From: DASXUX01 sp036504595
Lineage (GTDB): Bacteria; Planctomycetota; SZUA-567; H5-PLA8
Length of the DNA: 64,000 nt
Reading direction: 5' to 3'
Assembly (NCBI GenBank): GCA_036504595.1
Contig: DASXUX010000065.1
Location: forward strand, 1 to 64,000
Below, piece after piece: positions 47,481 to 57,300 of the stretch. Made by a program: the position numbers and the translations under genes. The notes below the pieces were generated by a model. It saw only the letters and a list, made by a program, of their open reading frames with translations. It ran no database searches and was not told where the DNA came from. Each line of letters begins with the position of its first letter. The stretch's first letter is position 1.

Positions 47481-50400
47481 ATGCCGCAGACAATCGAACG
47501 ATGCAAAGCGCCAAGACTCCTCGCGCTCGTCGCGCTTGCTTTCTGTGCCGTGTGCTCGGCGGAGGAGGGCTTTAATTTCCGCACGAAGTACGCGCGCCAG
47601 TACGATCCAGGAAACACGGCGATTATCTGCACGCGCATGGAGCAAGCTCCGAAGCTCGACGGCACGCTTAACCATCCGATCTGGCAGCAGGCGGGCAAAA
47701 CGGCGTCGGCGTTCACGAGTTTTCCCGTTAAGGAACCGTGCGGCCGGCAGACGGTGGTTTACGCCTGCTACGACGACAAGAACCTTTACTTGGCGTTCGA
47801 TTGCGAAGAGACGGAGCTCGACCAGCAGCAGATCGACAACAAGAACATTCTCGCCGGCGATCACGTGGGCGTCCATCTGGAGATCGGCGGGACGCGGGGA
47901 CGCGGTCCGCGTTGCAGCATCATGGGCAATCGCGCGGGGCATACCTTTGGCGAAGGAAACCTGACGTACAAGTGCGCCGCCGGTCCGAACCGGTGGTTCG
48001 TGCAGATGGGGATTCCGTTCAAGAATCTTCCCGGTGCGCCGAGCACACCGCTGCGCGGCGAAGTGTGGGGCGTAAAGTTTACGCGCTACGGCAAGAGCAC
48101 CGACACAGGCGCGGCGCGGATGCGTTCGAGTTGGCCGCACATTCCGACCATTTCGGAAGACGTCATCATCTACAACGCGGCGCTGTGTTTCGGCGCCGAC
48201 AATATGCTGGAGAACGGACAGCTCGAAGCGAAAGACGGAAAGCTGCCGGCATGGGAAGTCTCGGGGCAACCGAAGTTCACAGCCAATGGGATTGAGGCTG
48301 CGAATGACGTTTTGCTGGCGCAAGCGCTGAAGCTGCGCGGGAATTCGAGCTTCACGCTCGAAGCGAGCAGCACTGCGGGGTGGCAGGGGACACTCGCGGT
48401 GTCAGCGGGCGGCACGGAGCTGGGAAGCAGGACGCTGGAGGGAGGTCGTACCGCCGGCGTCCCGCCGGCCCGAGGCAATGCCGGCGGTACGCCGGCGGTA
48501 CAGCGGCTGGACTTCAGGCTTCCGAAAGACAAAGACGCGGTTACGGTGAAGGTGACCCTGCGCGGCAGTGGGAAGGCGCCGGGGCTGAAGCTTTCATCAC
48601 TGCTGGACGACGTACCTGCGGAATGGATCTGCCTGACGAACAACGATTGGATTCCGTCGCGAAATCTGAAGAACCGCGTGCCGAATGCGCCGGAAGGCTG
48701 CTACACGTGGCTGCGCACGCCGATGCAGGAGTTTGACTACTGCTTCTACACCAAACGCGGCTGCGCGCGGCCGGATCAAAAGGAATTGAATTGGGAACAG
48801 TCCTGCATCGGACGGCCCACGCGCATGCCTCTGGAAGAGCCGCCGGCGCGGCCGGACATTGGGGAAGACGAGTACGAGCACACGCCGTTCGAAACCAGTT
48901 ATGTGGATCGGTACATCCCCGAGTTCGTGGGGCTGCCGCTGGGACATTTCGATTCCGGCGGCGTGCAGGGTTCGATTCCGTTCTCGAAAGGCAGCGTCAC
49001 CGGGGACGAGTCCTGGGCCGGCTGGCCGGTCGATCGCTGGTCGCGAGCGGTCGCGCACGATCTCTTGTTCGACCTGAAGGACAAGTACTACATCCGCCGC
49101 GTCGACATCCAGCAGATCAACACCGGCTTTCGCAATCTGGACATTCGCGTGCGGGAGTCGGACGATCCGAAGCGGATGTTCAACACGATTTACCGTCTCA
49201 ATGGGCCGGGAACCGACCGCCAGATTGGCTCAGGCTTCAGCGTCTATCTCAGCGCGACCGATCTCGATTCGGTGGCGCAGCAGGTCCGCCTGTCGCTGGG
49301 CGTGGCGGGACTCTACGGAAATGGCGCGGCGGTTTCGGCGCCGAATCTGGGGCGGCCGAACGCTCAGGTGGGGCTTTTCGGCATCGCGGAAGTTTGGATT
49401 TGGGGCGAGCCCAAAGGAAATCGCGCAGACACGGAGATCAAGCCCTTCAAGGCATTCGTGCCGAACGAAGTGGCGCCGCTGAAGTGCGTGCAGTTGCACA
49501 AGCTGCCGGAGCCGGTGATCTGGCCGCGGCCGAAGGAGATGGCGCACCAGGAGGGGCGCTTCGCGATCAGCCCGAATACGGCGATCGTGTGCGCCGCGGA
49601 GGGTCTGCTGCCAAAGCTGGCGCGGCAGGTGCAGGCGGAGATCTCGCGGCGCTTCTGTGTCGACTTGGCGATCAAGGGCGAAGACGGAACGGCGCTGGAT
49701 TCGAATGTGATCTGGCTGGGCGTGCCGCAAGCCAGTCCCAAGCTGAGTGAAGCGGCTCAGGCCGAAAGCCTGTCGGTGCCGAACCAGGCGCAAGCGTATA
49801 CCCTTAAAGTGAGCGCCAAGCGCGTGCTGCTGGCCGGAGCGGATATCGAAGGCGCCGGCGAAGGCGTGCAAGCGCTGATGCAGTGGATCGATCATGACGA
49901 GCAACTACCCTTTTTGCGCAACGTCGTGGTGCGCGACTGGCCGCTGCTGACACTGCGAACGCTGGCCCCGTCGGCCGACCACCGGCAGCCGCTATTTCCG
50001 TACAAGCGCGCTGAATCAAACTACTATCGCATTATCAATGCGCTTGCGCACCTGCGGTTCAACTCCGTCATCAATTGGGACCCGGTGACGCCGTATCAAT
50101 CCGAGGCGAAGTCGCGCGAACTGGTTCACTACGCCGGGGAGCGGATGGTAGACGTCCGGCCGGCGCTATGGGTTCGCGATGTGCCCGGCAACTGTATCGA
50201 GAGCAACCCCGACGATCAGCCGGAGAACCGCGGCGGAATCGCGAACTCGGACGGCACTTGGGAGAGCGCGAATCTCTGCCCGTCCAATCCGGCTTCGTAC
50301 CAGGCCATTGAGCAGTTTCTCGATCAAGCACTTCGCACGCACGACGCGGGCCGCTATGTGGAGGTCGGCTACATGGGCTGCATCGCCGGCGGCTGGAATG

Positions 50401-52220
50401 TGTGCCGGATGTGCCGACAGCGCAATGTCTCGGGCTTTGAATTGTACGCAGACTTTGTGAACAAGATCGGGACGCTCTGCCGCGCGCGCGGGCGGACACC
50501 TGTGTTCACCAACGGCATCATGCTGAGCGAAGCCATTCAGAAGGCCAGCGCCGGCGTCGGCGCAGCGGAGGCGTTCGACAGCGTGAATCGCAGCGTTGGA
50601 TTGCGCTTTGATCGGACGCTGAGCGCGATGGACATTCTGAAATCGGGCTTCTGGACGATCTCGAAGCCGTGGGACACGCCGCGAGCGGCGGGGCAGGGCT
50701 ATCAATGGGGCGGGAAAGATTTCTTTGAGGGACTGGACGGTCAGGCGGGCGTGGAGGGATCGATCGTGGCCGGCGAGAAGCCGGATTACGACTGGTGGTG
50801 GAGCAGCGAGCTTTCTGGGCGCGTGCTGCTGACGGCCGATGCGTTCTGGAACGGCGTAGGGCGGGCCTCCGTGCCCGCCGTTTCGGGCGGGCAGGAAACG
50901 GGCGGGCAGGGACGCCCGCCCCACCTGAGTCCGGACGACTACGCACAGCTTTCGGCCAATGCATGCGTGCGCATGAACGAGCGCGTCAACACCGGCATCG
51001 AGTATCCATCCTGGCGCACGGGAATAACGCCGAAGTTCTTCAGTGTCGATATCAAACCGTTTTGCACGCGCAGCCACATCGATGAAGGCACCGCGACCGG
51101 AGCGAGCCGATCGGGGCCGAAAGAGGGCGTGAATGGGTTCGGCGGCGCGTACGACTTACGGCGCATTCCGCTGGGGAAACAGGTCTTTGCCGACGTGCCG
51201 TTCGAGGTCATCGATCCAGCTCAGAACAACTGGAAATCGATGATTGTGGTCTGTGCAACGCGCAAGGAGGCCTTGATTCCGGGCACGGTATCACACGTGG
51301 AGATTCCGGTGGGCCGGCAGGCGGCCAGTCTGTGTGTGCTGCGCTGCTATTTGCGGACGGTGTTCCGCCAGGGGGATTTCACACAGTATTGGAACCACCT
51401 GACGCCGGCGTACGTCTTCGAGTATGCCGATGGCACGCGCTGCGTGTGCGACTGGGAAGTGCGTCGTCACGGGGACGACATTTGGACGCAATGCTTCTAC
51501 TACGGGAACCGGATGGGATCATCGCCGCAAAGTTTCCTGCTGTCGCAGTGCCGCGTCGCGCATATTTCGAACACGCTGAGCGGGGCCGGCGCGAATGTGT
51601 TCGTCAATGAGTTTGTGAATCCGTATCCGGAAAAGGAAATCAAGCGGCTGGTGCTGCAGTTGCCCAATCCCGAGCAGGCTCAAGGCACATACGAATTTCA
51701 CGACGCGGTCTTCGCGGTCACCGGCGTCGAGGTCACGCCATGGGACTTGAAGTATTGGGGCCGGACCCCTGCACAAGCGGGATGGTCGGCGCTGCGCATC
51801 TCGCGACCGCCGCTGCTGCCGGCCAATCCGGACATTCCGGCAGAATCCGTGAAAGTGGAAGGGGTGAAATTTGGGCGGCTGGAGCGCGTTCCGGTGCCCA
51901 CCTATCAGTGCAACCTGGCCAAGCCTGTTACGCTGCAGGCATTGAGCTTCAGGCTTTATGTTCCAGGGCGTGATTTCGGGCCGATGGCCGTGCGCAACCG
52001 GCATGGCGACTGCAAAGTTCTGGTGAGTTTGGATCAGAAGACTTGGAAAGAAGTCGCGGCTCGCGCGGGTTGCACCGGGATGGACGGCGAGCATCGCCTG
52101 GTTTTCGCGCCGGTGGAAGCGCGTGCGGTTCAGATCATAGTAGATCCGAGCGCGTATGTGGACGAGGACGCTGCGGACATCGGCTTGCTGGCGGCGGATC
52201 TATACGGGAGCAAGCCCTGA
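47481..52220 (+). CDS. Secreted CBM9-like / GH20-like multidomain protein, 1579 aa
   Basis: The signal peptide is RLLALVALAFCAVCSA. Residues about 50-240 are a CBM9-like sandwich (APKLDGTLNHPIWQQAGKT, YACYDDKNLYLAFDCEETEL, WGVKFTRYG). Two Ig/discoidin-like regions follow. Residues about 670-800 match the GH20b domain that precedes hexosaminidase barrels (VIWPRPKEMAHQEGRFAISP, GEGVQALMQWIDHD), and 810-1130 look like the barrel (VVRDWPLLTLRTLAP). The GH20 catalytic Asp-Glu pair is not visible: the expected strand reads YVEVGYMGCIAGGW. Activity is therefore uncertain. In-frame palindromes at 48448-48501 and 50856-50924 encode TAGVPPARGNAGGTPAV and RASVPAVSGGQETGGQGRPP. The ATG follows the MoxR stop with no gap, an unusual place for such a gene. 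Confidence 0.83.
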   Translation: MPQTIERCKAPRLLALVALAFCAVCSAEEGFNFRTKYARQYDPGNTAIICTRMEQAPKLDGTLNHPIWQQAGKTASAFTSFPVKEPCGRQTVVYACYDDKNLYLAFDCEETELDQQQIDNKNILAGDHVGVHLEIGGTRGRGPRCSIMGNRAGHTFGEGNLTYKCAAGPNRWFVQMGIPFKNLPGAPSTPLRGEVWGVKFTRYGKSTDTGAARMRSSWPHIPTISEDVIIYNAALCFGADNMLENGQLEAKDGKLPAWEVSGQPKFTANGIEAANDVLLAQALKLRGNSSFTLEASSTAGWQGTLAVSAGGTELGSRTLEGGRTAGVPPARGNAGGTPAVQRLDFRLPKDKDAVTVKVTLRGSGKAPGLKLSSLLDDVPAEWICLTNNDWIPSRNLKNRVPNAPEGCYTWLRTPMQEFDYCFYTKRGCARPDQKELNWEQSCIGRPTRMPLEEPPARPDIGEDEYEHTPFETSYVDRYIPEFVGLPLGHFDSGGVQGSIPFSKGSVTGDESWAGWPVDRWSRAVAHDLLFDLKDKYYIRRVDIQQINTGFRNLDIRVRESDDPKRMFNTIYRLNGPGTDRQIGSGFSVYLSATDLDSVAQQVRLSLGVAGLYGNGAAVSAPNLGRPNAQVGLFGIAEVWIWGEPKGNRADTEIKPFKAFVPNEVAPLKCVQLHKLPEPVIWPRPKEMAHQEGRFAISPNTAIVCAAEGLLPKLARQVQAEISRRFCVDLAIKGEDGTALDSNVIWLGVPQASPKLSEAAQAESLSVPNQAQAYTLKVSAKRVLLAGADIEGAGEGVQALMQWIDHDEQLPFLRNVVVRDWPLLTLRTLAPSADHRQPLFPYKRAESNYYRIINALAHLRFNSVINWDPVTPYQSEAKSRELVHYAGERMVDVRPALWVRDVPGNCIESNPDDQPENRGGIANSDGTWESANLCPSNPASYQAIEQFLDQALRTHDAGRYVEVGYMGCIAGGWNVCRMCRQRNVSGFELYADFVNKIGTLCRARGRTPVFTNGIMLSEAIQKASAGVGAAEAFDSVNRSVGLRFDRTLSAMDILKSGFWTISKPWDTPRAAGQGYQWGGKDFFEGLDGQAGVEGSIVAGEKPDYDWWWSSELSGRVLLTADAFWNGVGRASVPAVSGGQETGGQGRPPHLSPDDYAQLSANACVRMNERVNTGIEYPSWRTGITPKFFSVDIKPFCTRSHIDEGTATGASRSGPKEGVNGFGGAYDLRRIPLGKQVFADVPFEVIDPAQNNWKSMIVVCATRKEALIPGTVSHVEIPVGRQAASLCVLRCYLRTVFRQGDFTQYWNHLTPAYVFEYADGTRCVCDWEVRRHGDDIWTQCFYYGNRMGSSPQSFLLSQCRVAHISNTLSGAGANVFVNEFVNPYPEKEIKRLVLQLPNPEQAQGTYEFHDAVFAVTGVEVTPWDLKYWGRTPAQAGWSALRISRPPLLPANPDIPAESVKVEGVKFGRLERVPVPTYQCNLAKPVTLQALSFRLYVPGRDFGPMAVRNRHGDCKVLVSLDQKTWKEVAARAGCTGMDGEHRLVFAPVEARAVQIIVDPSAYVDEDAADIGLLAADLYGSKP
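48448..48501. repeat. 54-bp in-frame palindrome, GTACCGCCGGC family
   Basis: Two 22-base arms starting GTACCGCCGGCGT are inverted with one mismatch and a short loop. The repeat is read through in the GH20-like gene. Confidence 0.9.
50856..50924. repeat. 69-bp in-frame palindrome, GGCGGGC family
   Basis: GGGCGGGCCTCCGTGCCCGCC, a central GGCGGGCAGG and a final GGCGGGCAGGGACGCCCGCC (as in the MITE and the helicase gene) are read through in the barrel part of the GH20-like gene. Confidence 0.9.
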
Positions 52221-52283
52221 ACGACCGTCCCCCATCTTTTTCGAATTCCAATGGCAAGGTTCTTTTTCGCATAGCCTTGTACC

Positions 52284-52311
52284 GAGGTAAAGGTTACGAT
52301 TTGTGATATGG
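52284..52311 (+). promoter_or_regulatory. Motif overlapping the AraC gene start, shared with 35109-35136
   Basis: GAGGTAAAGGTTACGATTTG followed by TGATATGG ends on the regulator's start codon. It matches 24 of 28 bases with the reverse strand at 35109-35136. An autoregulatory site is a fair guess; a small dispersed repeat is the alternative. Confidence 0.5.
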
Positions 52312-53138
52312 CTCAGTTGCTTCCGCATGATGCGCCGCTGGGAACATGGTGGCAGATTCGCAATTCCAACCTTTGTGAGCGCATCGATTGCCGGCGTGCG
52401 TGGTGGCTGGAGCAGCGCGACCGGAAGCCCGACGGCGTCGTGTTGTTTCAGTACACTCTGCGCGGGATGATGGTGTACCGTGATGCGGACGGGACGCGGA
52501 GTGTGCCCGCCGGCTGCGCCGTGCTGCTGATCTCGGGTGAAAACACCGGCTACGGGTTTACGCGCCAGGTTAAAGAGCCCTACGAAACGTTGTGGCTATC
52601 GTTTTCCGGCGCGGGAATGGCTGAGCACTGGAGCGCGATTCGGGCGCGGTTCGGCGCTGTGGTCCAGCTCGGCCAACGCTGCAGTGTGATCGACCACGCG
52701 AAACGGTTGTGCCAATTCGAGCGCCCGAAGAATTTATCCGAGCTGGTTCAGCGCGCGTCGGACATCCACGCGTTCGTGAGGCACCTCTACGCGTTTCTCG
52801 AGACCGCTTCCTTGAGCGGCAAATCGCCGGTTGAGCGCGCCGTGGACGAACTGCTGAATTGTCCCGACGGCAACGTAGCGCTGAAAGCGGTGGCATCGCA
52901 ATACGGCGTCTCGCGCGAGCACCTTACGCGCGTGTTTGTGGAGCGCCAGGGACTGCCGCCGTCGCGCTATCTGGCGCGCGCGAAAATCACGCGGGCCACG
53001 TCGTTGCTGACGGAGACGAAGCTCACCGTTGCCGCAGTCGCTCAGCAATGCGGCTTCGGTTCAAAGCAGTCGCTGATTCGATGGATGCGCCGCGAGATCG
53101 GGTGTCTGCCAAATGAGATTCGGCAGCGGTCGCGCTGA
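52308..53138 (+). CDS. AraC-family transcriptional regulator, 276 aa
   Basis: Two-part layout. The N-terminal half is a cupin-like sensor (VVLFQYTLRGMMVYRDADGT, VPAGCAVLLISGEN, PYETLWLSFSG). The C-terminal half is an AraC DNA-binding domain with two helix-turn-helices (VALKAVASQYGVSREHLTRVF and, after RYLARAKITRATSLLTETKL, TVAAVAQQCGFGSKQSLIRWMRREIG). Proteins of this type usually sense a sugar or polymer fragment. It lies 87 bases after the GH20-like gene and may control the upstream glycan-related operon. The start ATG overlaps the motif at 52284-52311; no strong ribosome site is seen. Confidence 0.9.
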   Translation: MAQLLPHDAPLGTWWQIRNSNLCERIDCRRAWWLEQRDRKPDGVVLFQYTLRGMMVYRDADGTRSVPAGCAVLLISGENTGYGFTRQVKEPYETLWLSFSGAGMAEHWSAIRARFGAVVQLGQRCSVIDHAKRLCQFERPKNLSELVQRASDIHAFVRHLYAFLETASLSGKSPVERAVDELLNCPDGNVALKAVASQYGVSREHLTRVFVERQGLPPSRYLARAKITRATSLLTETKLTVAAVAQQCGFGSKQSLIRWMRREIGCLPNEIRQRSR

Positions 53139-53230
53139 GTTCGCGATTCTGCGATAGCGCGACAGACTCTCTTCTCGCCCGGATTACCTATGAAAAGAAG
53201 AGATTCCGAACGGTTGTTGAATTTGAAAAA

Positions 53231-53282
53231 ATGCGTCCTGAAGGACTTGAACCTTCGACCCGGTGATTAAGAGTCGACTGCG
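53231..53282 (-). pseudogene. 3' half of a tRNA (Lys CTT-like), truncated
   Basis: On the minus strand a loop CTCTTAA (anticodon CTT), a variable region GGGTC, a perfect T-arm GAAGG-TTCAAGT-CCTTC and an acceptor end AGGACGC-A are visible. The anticodon stem has two mismatches, no good D-arm is found, and no matching 5' acceptor strand (GCGTCCT) lies upstream. It looks like a decayed or truncated tRNA gene, or an integration scar at one. Confidence 0.6.
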
Positions 53283-53286
53283 CACC

Positions 53287-53460
53287 TATGAGAGAAACGA
53301 TCCTACACAACGTCTACACAACATGGTCTCCACAACCGCTGCTTCCTGCATGATGTCCGGCGCGTCCTCGCGCCGAGGAACCAGAGAGCGCACAAACGCA
53401 CGCAACGCCGGCTCGTTGACCGCGAAGAGCCGCAGGAAATCATCGTGGCCACCAAATGCC
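53287..53460 (-). pseudogene. N-terminal fragment of an ECF sigma factor
   Basis: An open stretch on the minus strand reads DDFLRLFAVNEPALRAFV, then RSLVPRREDAPDIMQEAAVV. This is the region-2 start of planctomycete-type ECF sigma factors. After about 42 residues it becomes unrelated sequence and stops beside the tRNA piece; no region 4 exists. There is no start codon in a good position, so it is a remnant. Confidence 0.65.
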
Positions 53461-53706
53461 CTGGTAGAGCATCTTTGGCGCTCAAAGGCGTGGCAGAATC
53501 GTTGAGAACCTTCGCGGCGGCGTCAAGACCGCTCATCTTGCCATCTGTCTTTGGTCTTTTCAGTCTTCGCAGACGGCGCGGAGACCGGCTCGTCGACAAG
53601 GATCGTGTCTACGCGATCAGCGATCGCGGCATTCGCCGCGCTTAGTTCCATTGCGGGCGTGTCGTCCATTGCGGCCTCGATGCGGGCCAGAGCCTTCTTC
53701 TTGGCT
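53460..53706 (-). pseudogene. Frameshifted fragment of a HARE-HTH domain protein
   Basis: On the minus strand one frame gives AKKKALARIEAAMDD...SAPSAKTEKTKD and ends at 53523. A second frame picks up at KMSGLDAAAKVLNDSATPL, the typical opening of HARE-HTH (winged-helix) proteins, and breaks off after about 30 residues at the sigma fragment. One frameshift near 53540 plus a 3' truncation make it a pseudogene. Its junction with the sigma remnant suggests a deletion fused two genes. Confidence 0.6.
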
Positions 53707-53767
53707 GTTGGCCGTGGACTCAGGCCCCATCATTCCTGTGCTAGGCGTAAGTGCGGGCTCTAGCGGC

Positions 53768-53983
53768 ATGGCTTTTATCGGGGCCAGCACGTGCGAGGAC
53801 AAAGCATGCCTGAAAAGCCTGTTGACCACGTTGAATTTCGCTGCCTTCCCATCGCAGTGCGGCGATACGCTCAAGTACCGCGCCAGCAACCAAGTCGGCG
53901 ATGCCGTGCTCCTCTATGCAACCGTGCTGGGACCTCTTTGGCAAAAGGTAAAGGATCTGGAGAAACCAAGCCATGGACGGTGA
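53768..53983 (+). CDS. Possible small protein, 71 aa, unknown
   Basis: A short frame with fairly normal composition (FIGASTCEDKACLKSLLTTL ... VKDLEKPS) overlaps the start of the next small gene by 11 bases. There is no convincing ribosome site and no recognised family. It lies on the edge of the decayed region and may be chance. Confidence 0.3.
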   Translation: MAFIGASTCEDKACLKSLLTTLNFAAFPSQCGDTLKYRASNQVGDAVLLYATVLGPLWQKVKDLEKPSHGR

Positions 53984-54278
53984 ACGCAGAAGTTGGCGCG
54001 TGGCCGCAAGCGCACCGGTCTTTTCGCCGCAAGGCATGTTGCTGCGCGCGCTCCTTTTGGTGTTTATCTTTGTGCTCTGCCATTTCCTGGGATGGCGCGA
54101 ATACACGACGATACTCTGCGGGATCTCGCTGTCAGGCAACCCCGGCGACGCATGGGCATCTTTGAAAGGCGTCCTTTACCTGTTGTCTTGGTTCGGCTTT
54201 ATCTTGGCCGCACCGATTCTGGTGATATCCGCCGGCGTTTTCATGCTGTGTTTGAAGTTCAATGCTAGAACACGGTAG
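53973..54278 (+). CDS. Small membrane protein, 101 aa
   Basis: Two predicted membrane helices: MLLRALLLVFIFVLCHFLGW (about 22-41) and LLSWFGFILAAPILVISAGV (about 69-90). Charged residues lie at both ends. GGAG lies about 10 bases before the ATG at 53973. I do not recognise the family. It lies between a pseudogene patch and the convergent giant kelch gene. Confidence 0.6.
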   Translation: MDGERRSWRVAASAPVFSPQGMLLRALLLVFIFVLCHFLGWREYTTILCGISLSGNPGDAWASLKGVLYLLSWFGFILAAPILVISAGVFMLCLKFNARTR

Positions 54279-54392
54279 CAATGTGACTCCAGATGTTATA
54301 GTCCGATAGGCGCTGTTATGTGTGGTTCACGGCGAAGCCCTGCTGACCCAGCGCCTCACGTAACGAGGCAAAGAGCAACAGCGGACGCGCAA

Positions 54393-57300
54393 TTACTTCG
54401 TCGCGCCGCTTTTATCCTTCGTTGCCTTGTAGGCCTGCGGCACGGATTTGCTCAGCAGCATGCCGTTGAAGATCACGGAGACCGGCACCGTCAGCTTGCC
54501 CGACGTCGTCGCGTTGGCCAGCCCACTGTCGGCCAGCGCTGCTGCAAAACTGCCCTTCGACAGCTTCACCGCGAACTTGGCCACCTGCAGTGGCGTGCCG
54601 GTCTTGCCCGCCTTCACGCCCACCGCCAGGCTGTCGTTGCCCTTGGGCGACTGGCCCTTCAAGTCAAGCTTGAAGGACTTCACCACGCCGCCGACATCAA
54701 CAACGACCACTTGGCCGTTGATCGTGAAGCCCTCCGGGATCGGCAGCAGGCCGCTCAGGCCGATAGAATCATTCCCGACTGGCTTGGCGAAGTTCAGCTT
54801 GATGCTCAATTTTAGAACGGACAGCACGCCCTTCTCCTGCACCTTCTCAGCGCCGCCGGGGATGTCGCTGGCGTTGTTGGGATTCGAGCCCAGCGTTCTT
54901 TCGACTTCGTCCGAGAAACCATCTCCGTCGGCATCTTCGCCGGGCGGCAGCACCGGACCGCCAGTCGTTGCCGCTGCGACCGTCAGGCTTGCGCTCGCGC
55001 TGCTCGAGAGCTTCCCATCGCTGACGGTGAGCATCACCGTGTAATTTCCTGCCGCTGCATAGACGTGACTGACGCCAGATCCGCTGGCCGTGGTGCTGTC
55101 GCCGAAGTTCCATAGGTAGGTAATGGCGTCTCCATTGGCATCGCTGGCGATGGCCGAGAATGCGACCGTTTCTCCCGCTTTCGGTTGGGCGGGGCTGAAG
55201 GTGGGCGTGGAATCGATTGCGGGCGCCGCCGCAGCCTTTGAAACAATGAAGGACTGATCGACATTTTGAGCCGCATTGTAGTTCGCGTTTCCGGCCTGCG
55301 AAGCGCGGATCGTAACAAGTCCTGCCCCGGTAACCGTAATCGTGCTGCCGTTCACACCCGCTGCAGTTGCCGGGCCCATGATAACGGCGAACGTTATGGG
55401 ATTGCCCGATGAGCCGCCCGTGGCACCGATAGTAAACGGCGCATCACCATACGTCTTATCAGCCATCGAATCGAAGATGATGGCCTGCGGTGCTTTCGCG
55501 ATCACAAGTGTATCCGTAGCGCTGCCGAAAGAATTGGAGTCAGTGATCACAGCCTGAACCGTATAGGTGCCCGCGTTCACTGGGACCGAACCACCTTCGT
55601 AGGTAACGCTCGTGGATAGTCCACTGGGCGTGGTTGTCGCCACAGCAATTTTGGCCGTGCCATCATATACGTGTTCCAGACTGCTAAGTGCGACAGTGGC
55701 AGCCTTTGGGGCGATCAGCAACGTGCCGCTTACGGAGCCTCTGTAGTTCGTGTTGTTCAGTTCGGCATAGACTGCATACGTCCCAGCATTGGTCGGGGGA
55801 ATCGTGCTGCCGTTGTAGTAAACGCTGACTGAGCCGAGGCCTTCTGGCGTAGTTGTGACTCGGACGGATTTGCTGTTTCCATCGTACACTTGAGACAAAT
55901 CTGCTGGTGTGAGTGACAAAGCCGCGTCCTTCTTTCTCACAACCAGTATTCCGACGTCGCCACCTTCGTAGTCACCAGCGCCACATCTGACTTCGACAAG
56001 GTATGTGCCAGCATCGGCGAGAGGCGCGTCTACAACTCCGTTGTAAAGAGTTTCCAGCCATACTGAAGAAGGGCTAACTGTTGCCGTTACTATTCGGGCT
56101 GTGCCTGTATACACTTGATCCAGAGTCGCGTCATCGATTGTCACAGTCGCGAATGCCTTGTTTACCACGAGGGTATCGCTGACATCGCCGAAGTAGTTCG
56201 AATCGCTTATCGTGGCGGTGACCTTGTATTTCCCGGAGTGCGTCGGTGCTTCTGGCTGTCCATCATACAAAATAAGAACAGCCAAGTTTTCGGGATTCGT
56301 CGTTGCAGCTACGGGATGTTCGGAACCGCTGTAAATTTGACTCAACGCACCAAGAGAAATCGATGCTAGCGCTTTCGCCACAATGAACGATTGATCGACA
56401 TCCGGTGCGGCGCTATAGTTGGTGTTTTCAGCTTGCGAAGCGCGGACTGTCACCAGCCCCGCGCCGGTAAGCGTGATTTCACTGCCGTTTATCGTCGCCG
56501 GCCCGCTGATGATCGTGAACGTGACTGCATTACCCGATGCACCGCCAGTGGCGCTAACCGTGAAGGGCGTGTCGCCGAATACCTTGTTTGTCAGCGCGCC
56601 AAAGGCGATTGTTTGGCTAAGTTGGTCAATCATGATGCTGCCGGATGTCGCTCCGAGCAGCGAATCGCCAATGAATCGGAGAGTCACTATCCCAGCGGCA
56701 TCACATGCCAAATCGGAGAAGGTGGCCACGCCGCCGGACGCCATCGCCGTCAGTGTTCCCAGCAAACTGCCCGGGCCGCTGGCCAGAGCGGCGGTCACGA
56801 CAGTGCTGCTGTCGGATTCAACTAGATTGTCCCAGGCATCTTCAATGCGGACGGCGGGTTGCTCTGCGAAGACTTGCCCAATCTGACTTTGAGGGAAGGG
56901 CTGCGTTTCGATGGCTAGATGATGCGCCAATCCTGCATAGACCGCGATGCCGGATTGCGTGCCGTTGATGGTGCTCATTATGTTGTCTGTGGCGGTGATT
57001 GATTGGGCGCCTGTAGTTGAAAGGGCTGCGCCAAAGGTCTGGGTGCCACCGTCTTCGGGCTGGAACTGATACGGCAACGGAAGCGCGGCTCGCGAATCCG
57101 TGCTGGTGAACTGAATCACCCCCCTATACCCGGTAGCTGTGTTGTCATAAGGATCCTTGGCCGTTACGGTAATCGAGCCGACATACCCGGCGGTTGTCGT
57201 GGAGGGGAAGTCGGAGACTATCAGCGTGCTGGCGGCTGTGGAGTTCACACTGATATTGTCTTGAGCGCCCGTTATGCTTTCGGCCGCAGTATCTGTCGCG

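Noticed and set aside
53741..54139. Minus-strand frame of 132 codons in the decayed region
   Set aside because: No recognised domain, no ribosome site, and it overlaps a better supported membrane protein on the plus strand.
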